A stretch of DNA of 32,058 bases, from assembly GCA_964421755.1 (NCBI GenBank), contig CAYQYP010000123.1:1-32058 (forward strand). Reading direction: 5' to 3'. Positions 8,256 to 16,399 of the stretch are shown one piece after another. Below the pieces are notes generated by a model. It saw only the letters and a list, made by a program, of their open reading frames with translations, was not told the DNA's origin and made no database searches. Source of the stretch: CAVUUN01 sp964421755. GTDB taxonomy: Bacteria; Acidobacteriota; UBA6911; RPQK01. The position numbers and the translations under genes were made by a program. How positions within the stretch are numbered: the stretch's first letter is position 1; each line of letters starts with the position of its first letter.

Positions 8256-8579
8256 AGACGTGAACCATTTTACAACGGTTGGCTTGGTTGATCCCGACAA
8301 GCCGAACCGTATGCACCCGCTGTTTTGCCAGGGTCGTCGAGTGGTACAGAACCGCAAACGGAGCGATTTTCGCGGAGTGCGCGGATCCTCACCGTGAGCA
8401 ACCGGCAAGAGGGGCCAGGTAGAATTAGCGGTGAGAATCCGCGCACTCCGCGAAAATCGCTCCGTTTGCGGTTCTGTGCCACTCGGCCCATCGATCCCAC
8501 TGCGACCGGGGCCACTCAGGCGAGCAACCAACCCGCGCATTTTGCGAAAAGCGAATCCGTGCGACTCGGCTCAGCGAGG
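8256..8579. other. 324-base gap between relA and the GT39-like gene
   Basis: No gene is supported here, although relA's frame stays open to 8540. The middle is occupied by a long inverted repeat (8338-8485). Bases 8543-8570 contain GCGAATCCGTGCGACTCGG, which resembles GCGAATCCGCCTGCGACTC at 962-980. A promoter for relA must lie here, but I cannot identify a convincing -35/-10 pair. Confidence 0.6.
8338..8485. repeat. Long inverted repeat, 57-base arms, upstream of relA
   Basis: Arms 8338-8394 and 8429-8485 are inverted copies with 55 of 57 positions identical, separated by 34 bases. It would form a very stable cruciform or RNA hairpin. The arm itself has a 9-base-like rhythm (GCGATTTTC GCGGAGTGC), recalling the short tandem arrays elsewhere in the window. 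It ends 83 bases before the relA ATG and starts 95 bases after the end of the preceding minus-strand gene, so it could be a terminator, an attenuator-like leader or a MITE. No transposase is nearby. Confidence 0.85.
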
Positions 8580-10904
8580 TCACTGCCCTCCGGTATCGCT
8601 CAGTTCGTAAACCCGATAGTTCCCGATCATCGCCAACCGGCGAAAGTCCTTCTCCGCTCCGCCCTGCTCAAAAAAGCTCAGCAGAAAGCGCAATGGGGCG
8701 ACATCCTGAACCACTACGTAAAGAACCCGGGAATTCTTCATGTTTGCTATGAGATCCTGGCGGGTTAACAGCCGTTCCGGCAGTTCTTTTTGGGTTGTTG
8801 GCGTCCGCTTCCAAGTCTGTAGATCCTGCAGATTGCCGGCGCCTCCCGACGACTCGAGCAGAATGCTCTGAGCGGCGGGCTTTTCAGGCAGCCAAACGTG
8901 CACATGGTCAACCCGCCTCTTGACGCCGAGGTCAATAAGGACCATCGTCTCGCCCGATGCCGATTGTTCCCGGCGATCGAAAACCGGGATCTCCAATGGC
9001 ATGGATTCCCGGTAGAAGAATCGAACCACCGCTTCGAATCCGGAATCCCCGACAATAGGCACTCGTATCCGCCAGAATCTGCCTGTCTCGGCTCGGTCCT
9101 TGCCCACCTCCAGCTGAACGATTCGCAACCCTGCGGTGACCCTGGCCGCATCCACCGCCTGGAGGGAAAGGCGGGACGACAGCGCGGAATTCGGCGCCAT
9201 GATCACCGTTCGATCGGTGAGCGCCTGGTAGACGGGGGTGAGAGCCAGCACCCGGCCGCCTGCAGGCAAGTTCCGGTCGAGGAAATCGTACATTCGGGCG
9301 CTGCCTGGGCCCAGCCAAAGGTCTAACTGCCGACGTCGTTCTTCATCGGAGGTAAACACCCGCATCTTTCCTGGAGAGACAACCAGAGTCGGGTGGTCTT
9401 CCCAAAGGTGCAGGAACCAGGGCAGTTGAAAGATACAGGCGGCGAGCACGACTGCCGCCGCGAGGCAGCGCCGGCGGGATGAAGTCCGCGAGGGGAACAA
9501 CCCGCCGGCGAGCAAGACACTCAGCAGCGGCAGAATCACGACGAAATAGCGCACATTCCTGGTCGCCGCGACGATCAATACGAACTGCGCCAGGGCGCAA
9601 AAACCGATGTGGCGGAGAACTCTCTCCCTGAGACCAAGAACCAGCGCCAGCGGCAAAAACAGCAGGAACACGGGGCCAATAGAGCCGACGAAGATTTCCG
9701 GCTTGAATGTCAGAAGCCACGGGGATCGTAGGTAGTCGACAATCCCGCCTTCGAGACCGCCCCATGTGCTCGTCAGGGCGGACAAATGCCGGTAGTCTTC
9801 AGCTGCCAGGAAGTCGGTCGAAATTCGATCGGCAAGGAAGGGCGCTACCGGGTTTCCGAACAGCACCAAGTTCTTCACCAGCCACGGGGCGAGCAGGAGA
9901 AGGCTGACCGCAACGAAAGGGGCCAGGCGAACCAGACCGGCAAAGAAACGACCGCCGTTGGCTGGTCCCCGACGAAGGCGAGCGTACAGCACGATCCACG
10001 CCCAGTACCCGACAAGGGAAATCGGGACAACCGCGCCGAAGTACTTTACCCCGAGGCAAAAACCGCAAAAAACGCCGGAAAGCACCAACCAGCCTGTGTG
10101 CCGGCTGTTCAGCCAGTTATAGAACGCCCACACCGAGAGAAAACCGAAGAACGCCAGCCCGAGGTCTATATAGGCGGACTGCAGCAGGTAGAGGACGATC
10201 GGAGAGCAGACAAAAACGGCCGCCGACAGCCATCCGGCAGCGCGCGAAAGATAATGCCGGCAGAACAAATAACAGGCCAGAGCGGTCAGGAGCCCGAGCC
10301 CGAAGTGGACGAGTTTCGCCAGCAGTTGATTACCTGCAAGCCAGGCGAATGCGTACAACATCTCGACCAGCAGGGGATGAGCTGCCCACGCCATGCTGGG
10401 AGTCTGGACTATCCCGTGGGCGATCAGGAAAAGCCGCACCGTGCCAAGGTGATGATTGAGAGCGTCAAATTCGGTTTCCGGCCCAAGAGCCGCCACCAGA
10501 CCGACGCCGAGGCTGAAGATCGCCAGTGCGGCAGCCAGCCACGAAAGCGTCCTGATTGTCTTGCCTGGACGCTCCGATGCCTCCCGAAAAACCTCGGGCA
10601 TGACCCTCATCCGCACGCCAATAACGCAGTAAACGGAGTAGATGCTCAGGACTCCAAACAGGCCTTTGAAAAGCCAGCCGTGAAACAGCCCCAGTGAGCC
10701 AAGCAGCAGGGTCAGTAGCCCGAGGGTTCCCAGTCCGACGCCGCAGGAGAACATCAGACGCTCGACCGTGCCCGCATCACGCGGCACGATCCTTCGGACC
10801 AGCAGATCACCAACGAAGGCTGCAACAACGAGGAACCAGACGAGCACTGCGGCCTCAACAACGCCGGTGGCGACCACGCTCTCGACTAGTCCGGATGGGT
10901 TCAT
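8580..10904 (-). CDS. GT39-like (GT-C) polytopic membrane glycosyltransferase
   Basis: This encodes 774 residues. About 12 hydrophobic segments cover residues 15-500, and a largely soluble part of about 270 residues follows. After the first segments, a periplasmic loop contains GPETEFDALNHHLGTVRLF, the acidic loop typical of GT-C/ArnT-PMT-like enzymes (family GT39 or related), which use lipid-phosphate-linked sugars outside the membrane. AYIDLGLAFFGFLSVWAFY also fits the family. Acceptor and donor are unknown. The ATG at 10902-10904 has only a weak AACAGGT before it. The gene is divergent from RNase HI with 95 bases between. It is not close enough to the polysaccharide locus to claim a link. 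Confidence 0.78.
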   Translation of the reverse strand: MNPSGLVESVVATGVVEAAVLVWFLVVAAFVGDLLVRRIVPRDAGTVERLMFSCGVGLGTLGLLTLLLGSLGLFHGWLFKGLFGVLSIYSVYCVIGVRMRVMPEVFREASERPGKTIRTLSWLAAALAIFSLGVGLVAALGPETEFDALNHHLGTVRLFLIAHGIVQTPSMAWAAHPLLVEMLYAFAWLAGNQLLAKLVHFGLGLLTALACYLFCRHYLSRAAGWLSAAVFVCSPIVLYLLQSAYIDLGLAFFGFLSVWAFYNWLNSRHTGWLVLSGVFCGFCLGVKYFGAVVPISLVGYWAWIVLYARLRRGPANGGRFFAGLVRLAPFVAVSLLLLAPWLVKNLVLFGNPVAPFLADRISTDFLAAEDYRHLSALTSTWGGLEGGIVDYLRSPWLLTFKPEIFVGSIGPVFLLFLPLALVLGLRERVLRHIGFCALAQFVLIVAATRNVRYFVVILPLLSVLLAGGLFPSRTSSRRRCLAAAVVLAACIFQLPWFLHLWEDHPTLVVSPGKMRVFTSDEERRRQLDLWLGPGSARMYDFLDRNLPAGGRVLALTPVYQALTDRTVIMAPNSALSSRLSLQAVDAARVTAGLRIVQLEVGKDRAETGRFWRIRVPIVGDSGFEAVVRFFYRESMPLEIPVFDRREQSASGETMVLIDLGVKRRVDHVHVWLPEKPAAQSILLESSGGAGNLQDLQTWKRTPTTQKELPERLLTRQDLIANMKNSRVLYVVVQDVAPLRFLLSFFEQGGAEKDFRRLAMIGNYRVYELSDTGGQ

Positions 10905-10984
10905 ACCTGTTGCGAGACTCTTCTCCCAAGCGCGTTCGCGGTCTGATGGAGAATTCGCCGGCGCGCGTTTCGGTCGGTCGCCAG

Positions 10985-10990
10985 TATAAT
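10985..10990 (+). promoter_or_regulatory. Perfect -10 box just before rnhA
   Basis: TATAAT stands nine bases before the ATG at 11000. No matching -35 box is seen at 16-18 bases. If used, transcription would start at about 10997, giving a leaderless or nearly leaderless rnhA message, which agrees with the absence of a Shine-Dalgarno sequence. Confidence 0.4.
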
Positions 10991-10999
10991 CAGGCAGCG

Positions 11000-11512
11000 A
11001 TGAGAAAAACAGGGCGATCGGACATCCAGACGACGGCTGACAACGGGGCGGAAGTGCTTTTGTTCACAGATGGAGCATGCAGCGGGAATCCCGGGCCCGG
11101 CGGCTGGGCCTACATGCTTCGACATGTGCCGACCGGCAAAGTCCTCGAAGAGTCGGGTGCCGAGCCGGCGACGACAAACAACCGGATGGAGCTGCAGGCG
11201 GTTATCGAAGGTCTGAACCGGCTTAAACGAAAAACGCGGGTCCATGTCGTCACCGACAGCAGTTACGTCCAGCGAGGCCTGTGCGAATGGATGCCCAAGT
11301 GGAAGGCGGCCAACTGGAGGCGCAAGACTTCAAACGGGTATGAACCGGTGAAGAATCTGGAGCTCTGGCAGGAGCTGGACGAACTGATGAACAAACATGA
11401 CCTGTCCTTCGAACTGGTCAAAGGACACGCCGGCCATCCGGAGAACGAACGCTGCGACGAGCTGGCGGTCGAGGCTTACAAGAAGCTCAAATCAGGCGCT
11501 TCTGGTTCTTAG
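11000..11512 (+). CDS. rnhA: Ribonuclease HI
   Basis: This encodes 170 residues, close to the usual 150-160. It cleaves RNA in RNA-DNA hybrids in the cytoplasm (R-loops, primers) with two Mg2+ ions. The DEDD set is complete: Asp24 in FTDGACSGNPGPGGWAY, Glu64 in NNRMELQAV, Asp86 in VVTDSSYV and Asp153 in NERCDELA, plus the flexible His in KGHAGH. The frame is open upstream to 10694, but that part overlaps the divergent membrane gene and is very Arg-rich, so the ATG at 11000 just after a TATAAT is preferred. The last base of the TAG is the first base of a GATTTCG heptad array. Confidence 0.95.
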   Translation: MRKTGRSDIQTTADNGAEVLLFTDGACSGNPGPGGWAYMLRHVPTGKVLEESGAEPATTNNRMELQAVIEGLNRLKRKTRVHVVTDSSYVQRGLCEWMPKWKAANWRRKTSNGYEPVKNLELWQELDELMNKHDLSFELVKGHAGHPENERCDELAVEAYKKLKSGASGS

Positions 11513-11677
11513 GATTTCGGATTGCGGATTTCGGATTGCGGATTACTACCGTCCTTCCCTCGGTTGCCTACACCCCGAGTGTCAAAAAAGAGAAAATTCT
11601 CTAGCAGGACGCAAAAGCGGCCAACCACAAAAGATATCAGTTGTTATTCCGAAATCCGCAATCCGAAATCCGCAATC
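11513..11677. repeat. Inverted pair of 7-bp tandem arrays after rnhA
   Basis: The left array 11513-11545 is GATTTCG GATTGCG twice plus a part unit. The right array 11650-11677 is the same two heptads in reverse complement (CGAAATC CGCAATC twice). The spacer is about 100 bases. Left and right would pair over about 28 bases. The first G of the array is the last base of the rnhA TAG. The same heptads recur at 16301-16399, 16895-16927 and 29703-29834. Confidence 0.85.
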
Positions 11678-11811
11678 GGCATGCTTCGCCCGCTTTCGTT
11701 TCACTGCGAATTCTTACGGCCGCTTGACCCGCCTCCCTTCGGGTGGTATTTAAAGTTCTACAGAACAATTACACGGGCGGGCAGTTAACGGGGCAGCAAG
11801 CCACTTATTTC

Positions 11812-11817
11812 AGGAGG
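11812..11817 (+). promoter_or_regulatory. Strong ribosome binding site
   Basis: AGGAGG lies four bases before the ATG at 11822 and fixes the start of the Gfo/Idh/MocA gene. It is the best Shine-Dalgarno match on the plus strand of the window. Confidence 0.8.
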
Positions 11818-11821
11818 CCAC

Positions 11822-13120
11822 ATGGAAAAGAAGATCGAGCGCAGGACCTTTCTCAGGGGAGCTGCAGGGACTGCGGCATTTGCCACACTAGTCAAACCGC
11901 AGACCGCATTCGGAACCCAGGCGAACTCCAGTCTCGCGATGGGCATAATCGGCTGTGGAGGCCGCGGAAGCGCGGTAGCAAGCTCGTTTGTCGAGCACAC
12001 CGGGACTCGGATCGTCGCGATCGCCGATCTTTTTTCCGACCGCCTGGACAAAGGGGCGGAACGTTTCAACAAGGCAAACGCCTCAAAGAGCTTCCCCGCG
12101 ATCGACAAGACGCACCTTTTCGCCGGCTCGGAAGGGTACAAGAAGCTTCTTGCATTGAAGGATGTCGACGTGGTCCTGATCGCCACACCGCCCTTCCTCC
12201 ATCCTGAACATCTGATGGCCACGGTTCAGGCAGGCAAGCATGTGTACTGCGAAAAGCCAGTGGGTGTGGACGTTTACGGCTGCAAAGAGGTCATAGAAGC
12301 CGGCAAGAAGGCCGGCAACAAACTAAGCCTTGCGGTTGGTTTTCAGATCAGGCACGCAACCCCCTATGTGCAAATGGTCCAGCGGATTCATGAGGGCGGT
12401 ATCGGGGACATCGTGACCGCCCAGGCCTGCTACCTTGCCGGCAGGGTGGCTCTTCCGCCCTTTCCGAACGCCAGCGCTACCGAGCTCAGGCTTCGGCACT
12501 GGCTGAACGACCGCGCGTTGTCCGGCGATATCCTCGTTGAACAAGGCATCCACGTGGTCGACATCTGCAACTGGGTAATGAAGACCCATCCGCTAAAGGC
12601 CACGGGCAGCGGCGGCCGGGCCGGAAGGCAAGACAAGGGAGACGCCTTTAGTCACTTCATCGTCAATTTCATGTATCCGAACAACGTGGATATCGCCTTC
12701 CAGTCGACGCAGTTCGATCCCGGCCTGGGTGATGTGTTTGAGCGTTTCTTCGGGACCAAGGGCCTCGCCGAGGCGCACTACACGGGCGGCGTCTTCATCG
12801 AAGGCGAAGGTCCGACCAAGTGGGATTCCGGAGTTGCGAGGGGATCCAGGCAGGAGATCAGCGCCAAGGATTGGGCCGTCGGAGCCTTCAAGTCTTCCCT
12901 GGAAGATGCCGATCCCAATAAGGAAAAGGCCTTCGTCCAGAGCATCACCAGCGGCAAGTTCATCAACGAGGCAGCGACCGGGGCGGAAAGCGCTCTGACC
13001 GCCATCCTCGGTCGCACGGCCGCGTACAAGGGCGACGAAGTCACCTGGGATGCCATGATGGCTTCCAATGAGCGCCTGGATCCAAAGGTGGATCTAAAAC
13101 AGTTTGATTCCAGGACCTAG
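11822..13120 (+). CDS. Tat-exported Gfo/Idh/MocA family oxidoreductase
   Basis: This encodes 432 residues. Residues 4-31 are a twin-arginine signal (RRTFLRG at 7-13, then a hydrophobic stretch ending AFG), so the folded, cofactor-loaded enzyme is exported. The Rossmann fold begins at MGIIGCGGRGS (40-50). EKPVG at 144-148 holds the Lys usual for catalysis. The C-terminal half fits the family's substrate-binding domain. Family members oxidise or reduce sugars and inositols with tightly bound NAD(P); the substrate here is unknown. An AGGAGG site fixes the start. Transcription probably ends at the hairpin 13145-13187. It stands alone, with a corrinoid protein gene following after about 100 bases. 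Confidence 0.9.
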   Translation: MEKKIERRTFLRGAAGTAAFATLVKPQTAFGTQANSSLAMGIIGCGGRGSAVASSFVEHTGTRIVAIADLFSDRLDKGAERFNKANASKSFPAIDKTHLFAGSEGYKKLLALKDVDVVLIATPPFLHPEHLMATVQAGKHVYCEKPVGVDVYGCKEVIEAGKKAGNKLSLAVGFQIRHATPYVQMVQRIHEGGIGDIVTAQACYLAGRVALPPFPNASATELRLRHWLNDRALSGDILVEQGIHVVDICNWVMKTHPLKATGSGGRAGRQDKGDAFSHFIVNFMYPNNVDIAFQSTQFDPGLGDVFERFFGTKGLAEAHYTGGVFIEGEGPTKWDSGVARGSRQEISAKDWAVGAFKSSLEDADPNKEKAFVQSITSGKFINEAATGAESALTAILGRTAAYKGDEVTWDAMMASNERLDPKVDLKQFDSRT

Positions 13121-13144
13121 GAAACGTAGACTGACGCAGACATT

Positions 13145-13193
13145 GGGACACGATGCAAGCGCTTCACAGAGCGCGGTATCGTGTCCCGGTTTT
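13145..13193 (+). terminator. Rho-independent terminator or leader hairpin
   Basis: GGGACACGAT (13145-13154) pairs perfectly with ATCGTGTCCC (13178-13187). Inside it, GCGCT and AGCGC form a second short stem. GG then TTTT follow. It probably ends the oxidoreductase message; because it also lies 35 bases before the corrinoid gene it could work as a leader element. Confidence 0.65.
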
Positions 13194-13221
13194 GTTCCGA
13201 AGGGATGACAAGGGATGACAT

Positions 13222-13851
13222 ATGGCCAGAAATGAAACCATTTTCAGCGGGATCATCGACGGAAAGAAGGCTGCCGTCGAACAAGAGGTTAATGCCGCCG
13301 TCGCGCGGGGCGAAAACGTTGTCGAGATCCTTACCGAATCCATGATTCCGGCGATGCGTGAGATCGGCGATCGTTTTGCGAGAAACGAAGTCTACGTGCC
13401 GGAGATGTTGATATCGGCCCGAGCCATGCAGGCCGGACTTCACATTATTGAACCGCTTCTGGCCAAGGAAGGACACGAACCGCTCGGCATAGTCTGCATC
13501 GGCACCGTCAAGGGAGACCTGCACGACATCGGCAAGAACCTCGTCGCGATGATGCTTCGCGGTGCCGGGTTCGAGGTCATGGATCTCGGCGTCAACTGTG
13601 ATGTGGATAAGTTTACAAAAGCGGTCGAATCGGGAGCTCAAGCCGTTTGCTGCAGTGCTCTGCTGACGACTACGATGCCGTACATGAAGACGGTGGTTCA
13701 GCACTTCTCGTCGCAGCACCCGGACGTCAGGGTTGTCATCGGCGGCGCGCCAGTGACCCAGAGCTACGCAAATGAGATCGGCGCGCACGGTTTCGCGTCC
13801 AACGCGAGCGAGGCAGTCAAGACCGTCTCAAAATGTCTGGGCGTCGCGTAA
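13222..13851 (+). CDS. Corrinoid (B12-binding) protein, MtaC/MttC-like
   Basis: This encodes 209 residues. The N-terminal cap (about 5-85) is the four-helix methionine-synthase-like B12 cap (YVPEMLISARAMQAGL). From about 88 a Rossmann-like B12 domain carries GTVKGDLHDIGKN with DLHDIG at 99-104 (His101, lower axial cobalt ligand), SALLTTTM (145-152) and VIGGAPVTQ (172-180). Such proteins carry methyl groups on cobalt between two methyltransferases. No methyltransferase or reactivating ATPase gene is in the window, so the donor and acceptor are unknown. AAGGGATGAC occurs twice just before the start and serves as ribosome binding site. I found no cobalamin riboswitch in the roughly 100-base leader. 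Confidence 0.92.
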   Translation: MARNETIFSGIIDGKKAAVEQEVNAAVARGENVVEILTESMIPAMREIGDRFARNEVYVPEMLISARAMQAGLHIIEPLLAKEGHEPLGIVCIGTVKGDLHDIGKNLVAMMLRGAGFEVMDLGVNCDVDKFTKAVESGAQAVCCSALLTTTMPYMKTVVQHFSSQHPDVRVVIGGAPVTQSYANEIGAHGFASNASEAVKTVSKCLGVA

Positions 13852-13900
13852 CCTGATCCCCCCAACCTGCATCCTAAAAGAGGACCTGAAGGGATATGCA

Positions 13901-13977
13901 ACTGCTCACTGCGCACTGCTCACTGCGCACTCGCCGAACCAGTTGTGCTCGACTGTGTGCAGCGCGAAGTGCGCAGT
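13901..13977. repeat. Inverted pair of 7-bp arrays (ACTGCGC family)
   Basis: The left part 13901-13935 reads ACTGCTC ACTGCGC twice then ACTCGCC. The right part 13951-13977, in reverse complement, reads ACTGCGC ACTTCGC GCTGCAC. The spacer is 15 bases. The array begins 49 bases after the corrinoid gene stop and fills the gap before the NlpC/P60 gene. It is related to the longer array at 18662-18745. Confidence 0.7.
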
Positions 13978-14049
13978 CAATCGGCAGTTTCCGAGCCCAA
14001 GGGGACGAACGTCTCCCTTGATCCCTCTTCCGGTAAGACGAGGGGACAC

Positions 14050-15159
14050 GTGATCACTACTTTCATCCTATCCCTGCCTTTGTTACTCATGATGGGCTTT
14101 CCATCGGCCGACGACGAAAACACCGTTGCGACATTCCAGCAGGAGTTGACGAACCTAACGAAACAACTCGTTCCCGATCCCCGGCTTGATGTTTTAAGCG
14201 CCCAGCTGACAAGAACCGGCCAGGGTTGGGAACTGATCGGCGAGACGACGGTGCCGGCCGCACGGGACGCGGTATCCAAGCTCGCCGCGTCGCTCGTCAA
14301 GAACGAGGCGTTCAAAGCCCATGTCCGTCTGCTTCCGGATCCCTCCCTGGATGCGGCCAAGACTGCAGGACTCATCCGTGTCAGCGTCGCTCCGATGCGT
14401 CGAGAACCCCGTCATGCAGCCGAAATGGTCGACCAGGTAACCATGGGCGTCCCGGTTTCCGTTCTGAAGCAGGAGAGAAACTGGTCCTTTGTACGAACTC
14501 CCTACCGGTACCTCGGGTGGGTGGAGAGCGCAATGGTGGCGCCAAAGCGATCCGATGGCTGGGATGAGCCGTCGCTGTCCTGGTTCGTCGATTCGGTGGG
14601 AACCGTATGGACCACGCCGGATATGCAGCAACCGGTCTCTGACATCGTGCTCGGTTGCATCGTCAGAAAGCTCGAGGCCAAAGGGGAATGGACCGCGGTG
14701 GAGTTGCCGGACGGCCGGCGAGGTATTGTGAGGACGGCGACACTCAAGTCGTTCAGCGGCGCGCCGCGGCAGGTGCAGCCGAGTCAGGTCGCAGCCCTGG
14801 CTTCTCGGCTGAAGGGTATTCCCTACCTGTGGGGCGGGAATTCAACCAAAGGCTTCGACTGCTCCGGTTTTACGCAGACAGTGTTCCGGATGACCGGGCT
14901 GCAGCTGCCCAGAGATGCTGATCAGCAATCGGCGGTTGGCAAGAAGGTGGATCCCGGACTCGATTTCGAGAATGTCCGGGCCGGTGATCTTCTGTTCTTC
15001 GGAAAGGAACGGGCCACGCACGTGGCCATCTCCCTCGGGGGAGCCCGTTTTATTCACTCCAGTACGGACGTTCACGTCAACAGCCTGAAAAAGAGCGACC
15101 CGGACTTCGACGAGGGCAGGTTCCGGTCGCTGCTGCACATCATGCGAGTAATCGAATAG
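14050..15159 (+). CDS. Exported NlpC/P60 murein-peptide endopeptidase with SH3 domains (YkfC-like)
   Basis: This encodes 369 residues from a GTG that has AGGGGA four bases upstream. An ATG at 13945 in the same frame would add 35 residues read through repeat-like sequence and is not preferred. Residues 2-20 are a signal peptide. Two SH3-like domains follow (about 108-165 and 175-235). The NlpC/P60 catalytic domain (about 245-369) has YLWGGNSTKGFDCSGF with Cys271, then His324 in ATHVAIS and His336 in FIHSS. The arrangement is that of gamma-D-glutamyl-L-diamino acid endopeptidases such as Bacillus YkfC. It would cut murein peptides outside the cytoplasm. The next gene starts four bases after the stop and encodes a dipeptide epimerase, the expected partner. 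Confidence 0.92.
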   Translation: MITTFILSLPLLLMMGFPSADDENTVATFQQELTNLTKQLVPDPRLDVLSAQLTRTGQGWELIGETTVPAARDAVSKLAASLVKNEAFKAHVRLLPDPSLDAAKTAGLIRVSVAPMRREPRHAAEMVDQVTMGVPVSVLKQERNWSFVRTPYRYLGWVESAMVAPKRSDGWDEPSLSWFVDSVGTVWTTPDMQQPVSDIVLGCIVRKLEAKGEWTAVELPDGRRGIVRTATLKSFSGAPRQVQPSQVAALASRLKGIPYLWGGNSTKGFDCSGFTQTVFRMTGLQLPRDADQQSAVGKKVDPGLDFENVRAGDLLFFGKERATHVAISLGGARFIHSSTDVHVNSLKKSDPDFDEGRFRSLLHIMRVIE

Positions 15160-15162
15160 CTT

Positions 15163-16299
15163 ATGGATAACCGTAAGAGACACGCAGGGATGACCCGCAA
15201 GGAATTCATTCTGGCGGGAGGAGTCGGGATACTGGCCGCCGGCAAGGCGACGATGTCCGCGCCCAAGGCGGCTCCGGGAAGAACAAAGGTTGACGTTGAC
15301 GTCAAGCGGCTTCAACTCAAGCACACCTGGACGATTTCCCGCAACTCGAGCGATTTCAAGGACAACGTCTTTGTAAGGATCGAACAGGACGGCATTGTTG
15401 GGTGGGGTGAAGCAGCCCCGAACGTTCGGTATGGGGAGAGCACCGAAAAGTCGCTCGACCGTATCCGGAAGGCTGGTCCATTCCTTATGCAGTTCGACTG
15501 GTCGCACTTCGCCGACGTGAAGGAACAGCTCGACACGCTGATTACGGATCAGAGCTGCGCCAAGGCTGCCTTGGACATTGCGGTGATGGACTGGGTGGGA
15601 AAGAAACTCGGGGTGCCGCTTTACCGACTGTTCGGGGTCAACCGGGTGAAAACGCCGGTCACGACTTTTTCGATTGGAATTGATACCCCGGACGTGATCC
15701 GTGAGAAGGTCCGCGAAGCGGCCGACTTCCCGGTCTTGAAGATCAAGGTGGGGAAAGACAACGACAAGGAAGTTCTACAGGCGGTGCGCAGCGTTACGGA
15801 CAAACCGCTCAGGGTGGACGCGAACGAGGGATGGAAGACCAAAGAAGAGGCGCTCGAGAAGATCCTGTGGCTGGAAACGATGGGGGTCGAACTGATCGAA
15901 CAGCCGCTTCCGAGCACCATGCTGTCCGAGAACGCCTGGCTGTGCGAGCGGGTAAAGATGCCCATCTTCGCTGACGAGTCGGTCAAGAGCGCCGCCGACA
16001 TCCCGGTCCTGGCGGGCGCCTTCGATGGCATCAACATCAAGCTGATGAAGGCTGGAGGGATCCAGGAGGCGCTCGGGATGATCAAGATGGCGCGTGCGCT
16101 CGGGTTGAAGATCATGCTTGGCTGCATGATCGAGAGCTCGGTGGCGATCGCAGCCGGCGTGCACCTTAGCCCGCTGGTCGACTACGCAGATCTGGACGGG
16201 AACATCCTGATCTCAAATGATCCCTTCAGGGGGCTGGGGGTCGAGAAGGGCAAGCTGGTGCTGCCCGACACACCCGGCCTGGGAGTCGAGCCGGCCTGA
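15163..16299 (+). CDS. L-Ala-D/L-Glu-type dipeptide epimerase, probably Tat-exported
   Basis: This encodes 378 residues of the enolase superfamily, MLE subgroup. Catalytic and metal residues are visible: KIK at 193-195, Asp219 in VDANEGW, Glu246 in IEQPLP, Asp271 in ADESV and Lys293 in NIKLMKAGG. DLD at 343-345 is the DxD motif that marks dipeptide epimerases. The reaction inverts the Glu centre of L-Ala-D-Glu from murein. Residues 11-27 (TRKEFILAGGVGILAAG) look like a Tat signal with RK in place of RR, which is unusual since the Bacillus and E. coli enzymes are cytoplasmic. A second ATG at 15190 with GCAGGG before it keeps this signal and may be the true start. It is co-transcribed with the NlpC/P60 gene. 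Confidence 0.9.
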   Translation: MDNRKRHAGMTRKEFILAGGVGILAAGKATMSAPKAAPGRTKVDVDVKRLQLKHTWTISRNSSDFKDNVFVRIEQDGIVGWGEAAPNVRYGESTEKSLDRIRKAGPFLMQFDWSHFADVKEQLDTLITDQSCAKAALDIAVMDWVGKKLGVPLYRLFGVNRVKTPVTTFSIGIDTPDVIREKVREAADFPVLKIKVGKDNDKEVLQAVRSVTDKPLRVDANEGWKTKEEALEKILWLETMGVELIEQPLPSTMLSENAWLCERVKMPIFADESVKSAADIPVLAGAFDGINIKLMKAGGIQEALGMIKMARALGLKIMLGCMIESSVAIAAGVHLSPLVDYADLDGNILISNDPFRGLGVEKGKLVLPDTPGLGVEPA

Positions 16300-16300
16300 C

Positions 16301-16399
16301 GATTGCGGATTGCGGCTTGCCGATTTCGAATTTTGGATTGGAAAGCCTAAGGCAATGACGGTTGCGGATTGCGGATTGCCGATTCTGGATTGAAATCGG
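16301..16399. repeat. Heptad arrays (GATTGCG family) after the epimerase
   Basis: Two runs, 16301-16341 and 16360-16399, of degenerate GATTGCG/GATTTCG units in the same direction. The first unit begins one base after the epimerase TGA. The inverted counterpart is at 16895-16927, directly at the stop of the facing gene. Confidence 0.8.

Larger units (their letters stand above)
11513..11821. other. 309-base gap: inverted heptad arrays and RBS
   Basis: The gap between rnhA and the Gfo/Idh/MocA gene holds two inverted heptad arrays (11513-11545, 11646-11677) around about 100 bases without coding sense, then about 130 bases with no recognisable signal except the ribosome binding site at 11812. 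An open frame through the repeat is an artefact of the array. Confidence 0.6.

Noticed and set aside
8256..8540. N-terminal extension of RelA (95 extra residues)
   Set aside because: The extension is translated from the long inverted repeat; family length and HD-domain start support the ATG at 8253-8255.
9786..10697. 303-codon plus-strand open frame opposite the GT39-like gene
   Set aside because: The translation is very rich in Arg, Gln and Pro with no fold-like pattern, while the minus strand encodes a convincing membrane protein.
11522..11788. Open frames through the heptad arrays after rnhA
   Set aside because: The repeated peptide RISDCGF-type pattern is a translation of the 7-base repeat, not a conserved protein.
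13121..13221. Cobalamin riboswitch before the corrinoid gene
   Set aside because: The leader is only about 100 bases, and I see neither a B12-box-like conserved core nor the needed multi-stem structure; only a simple hairpin is present.
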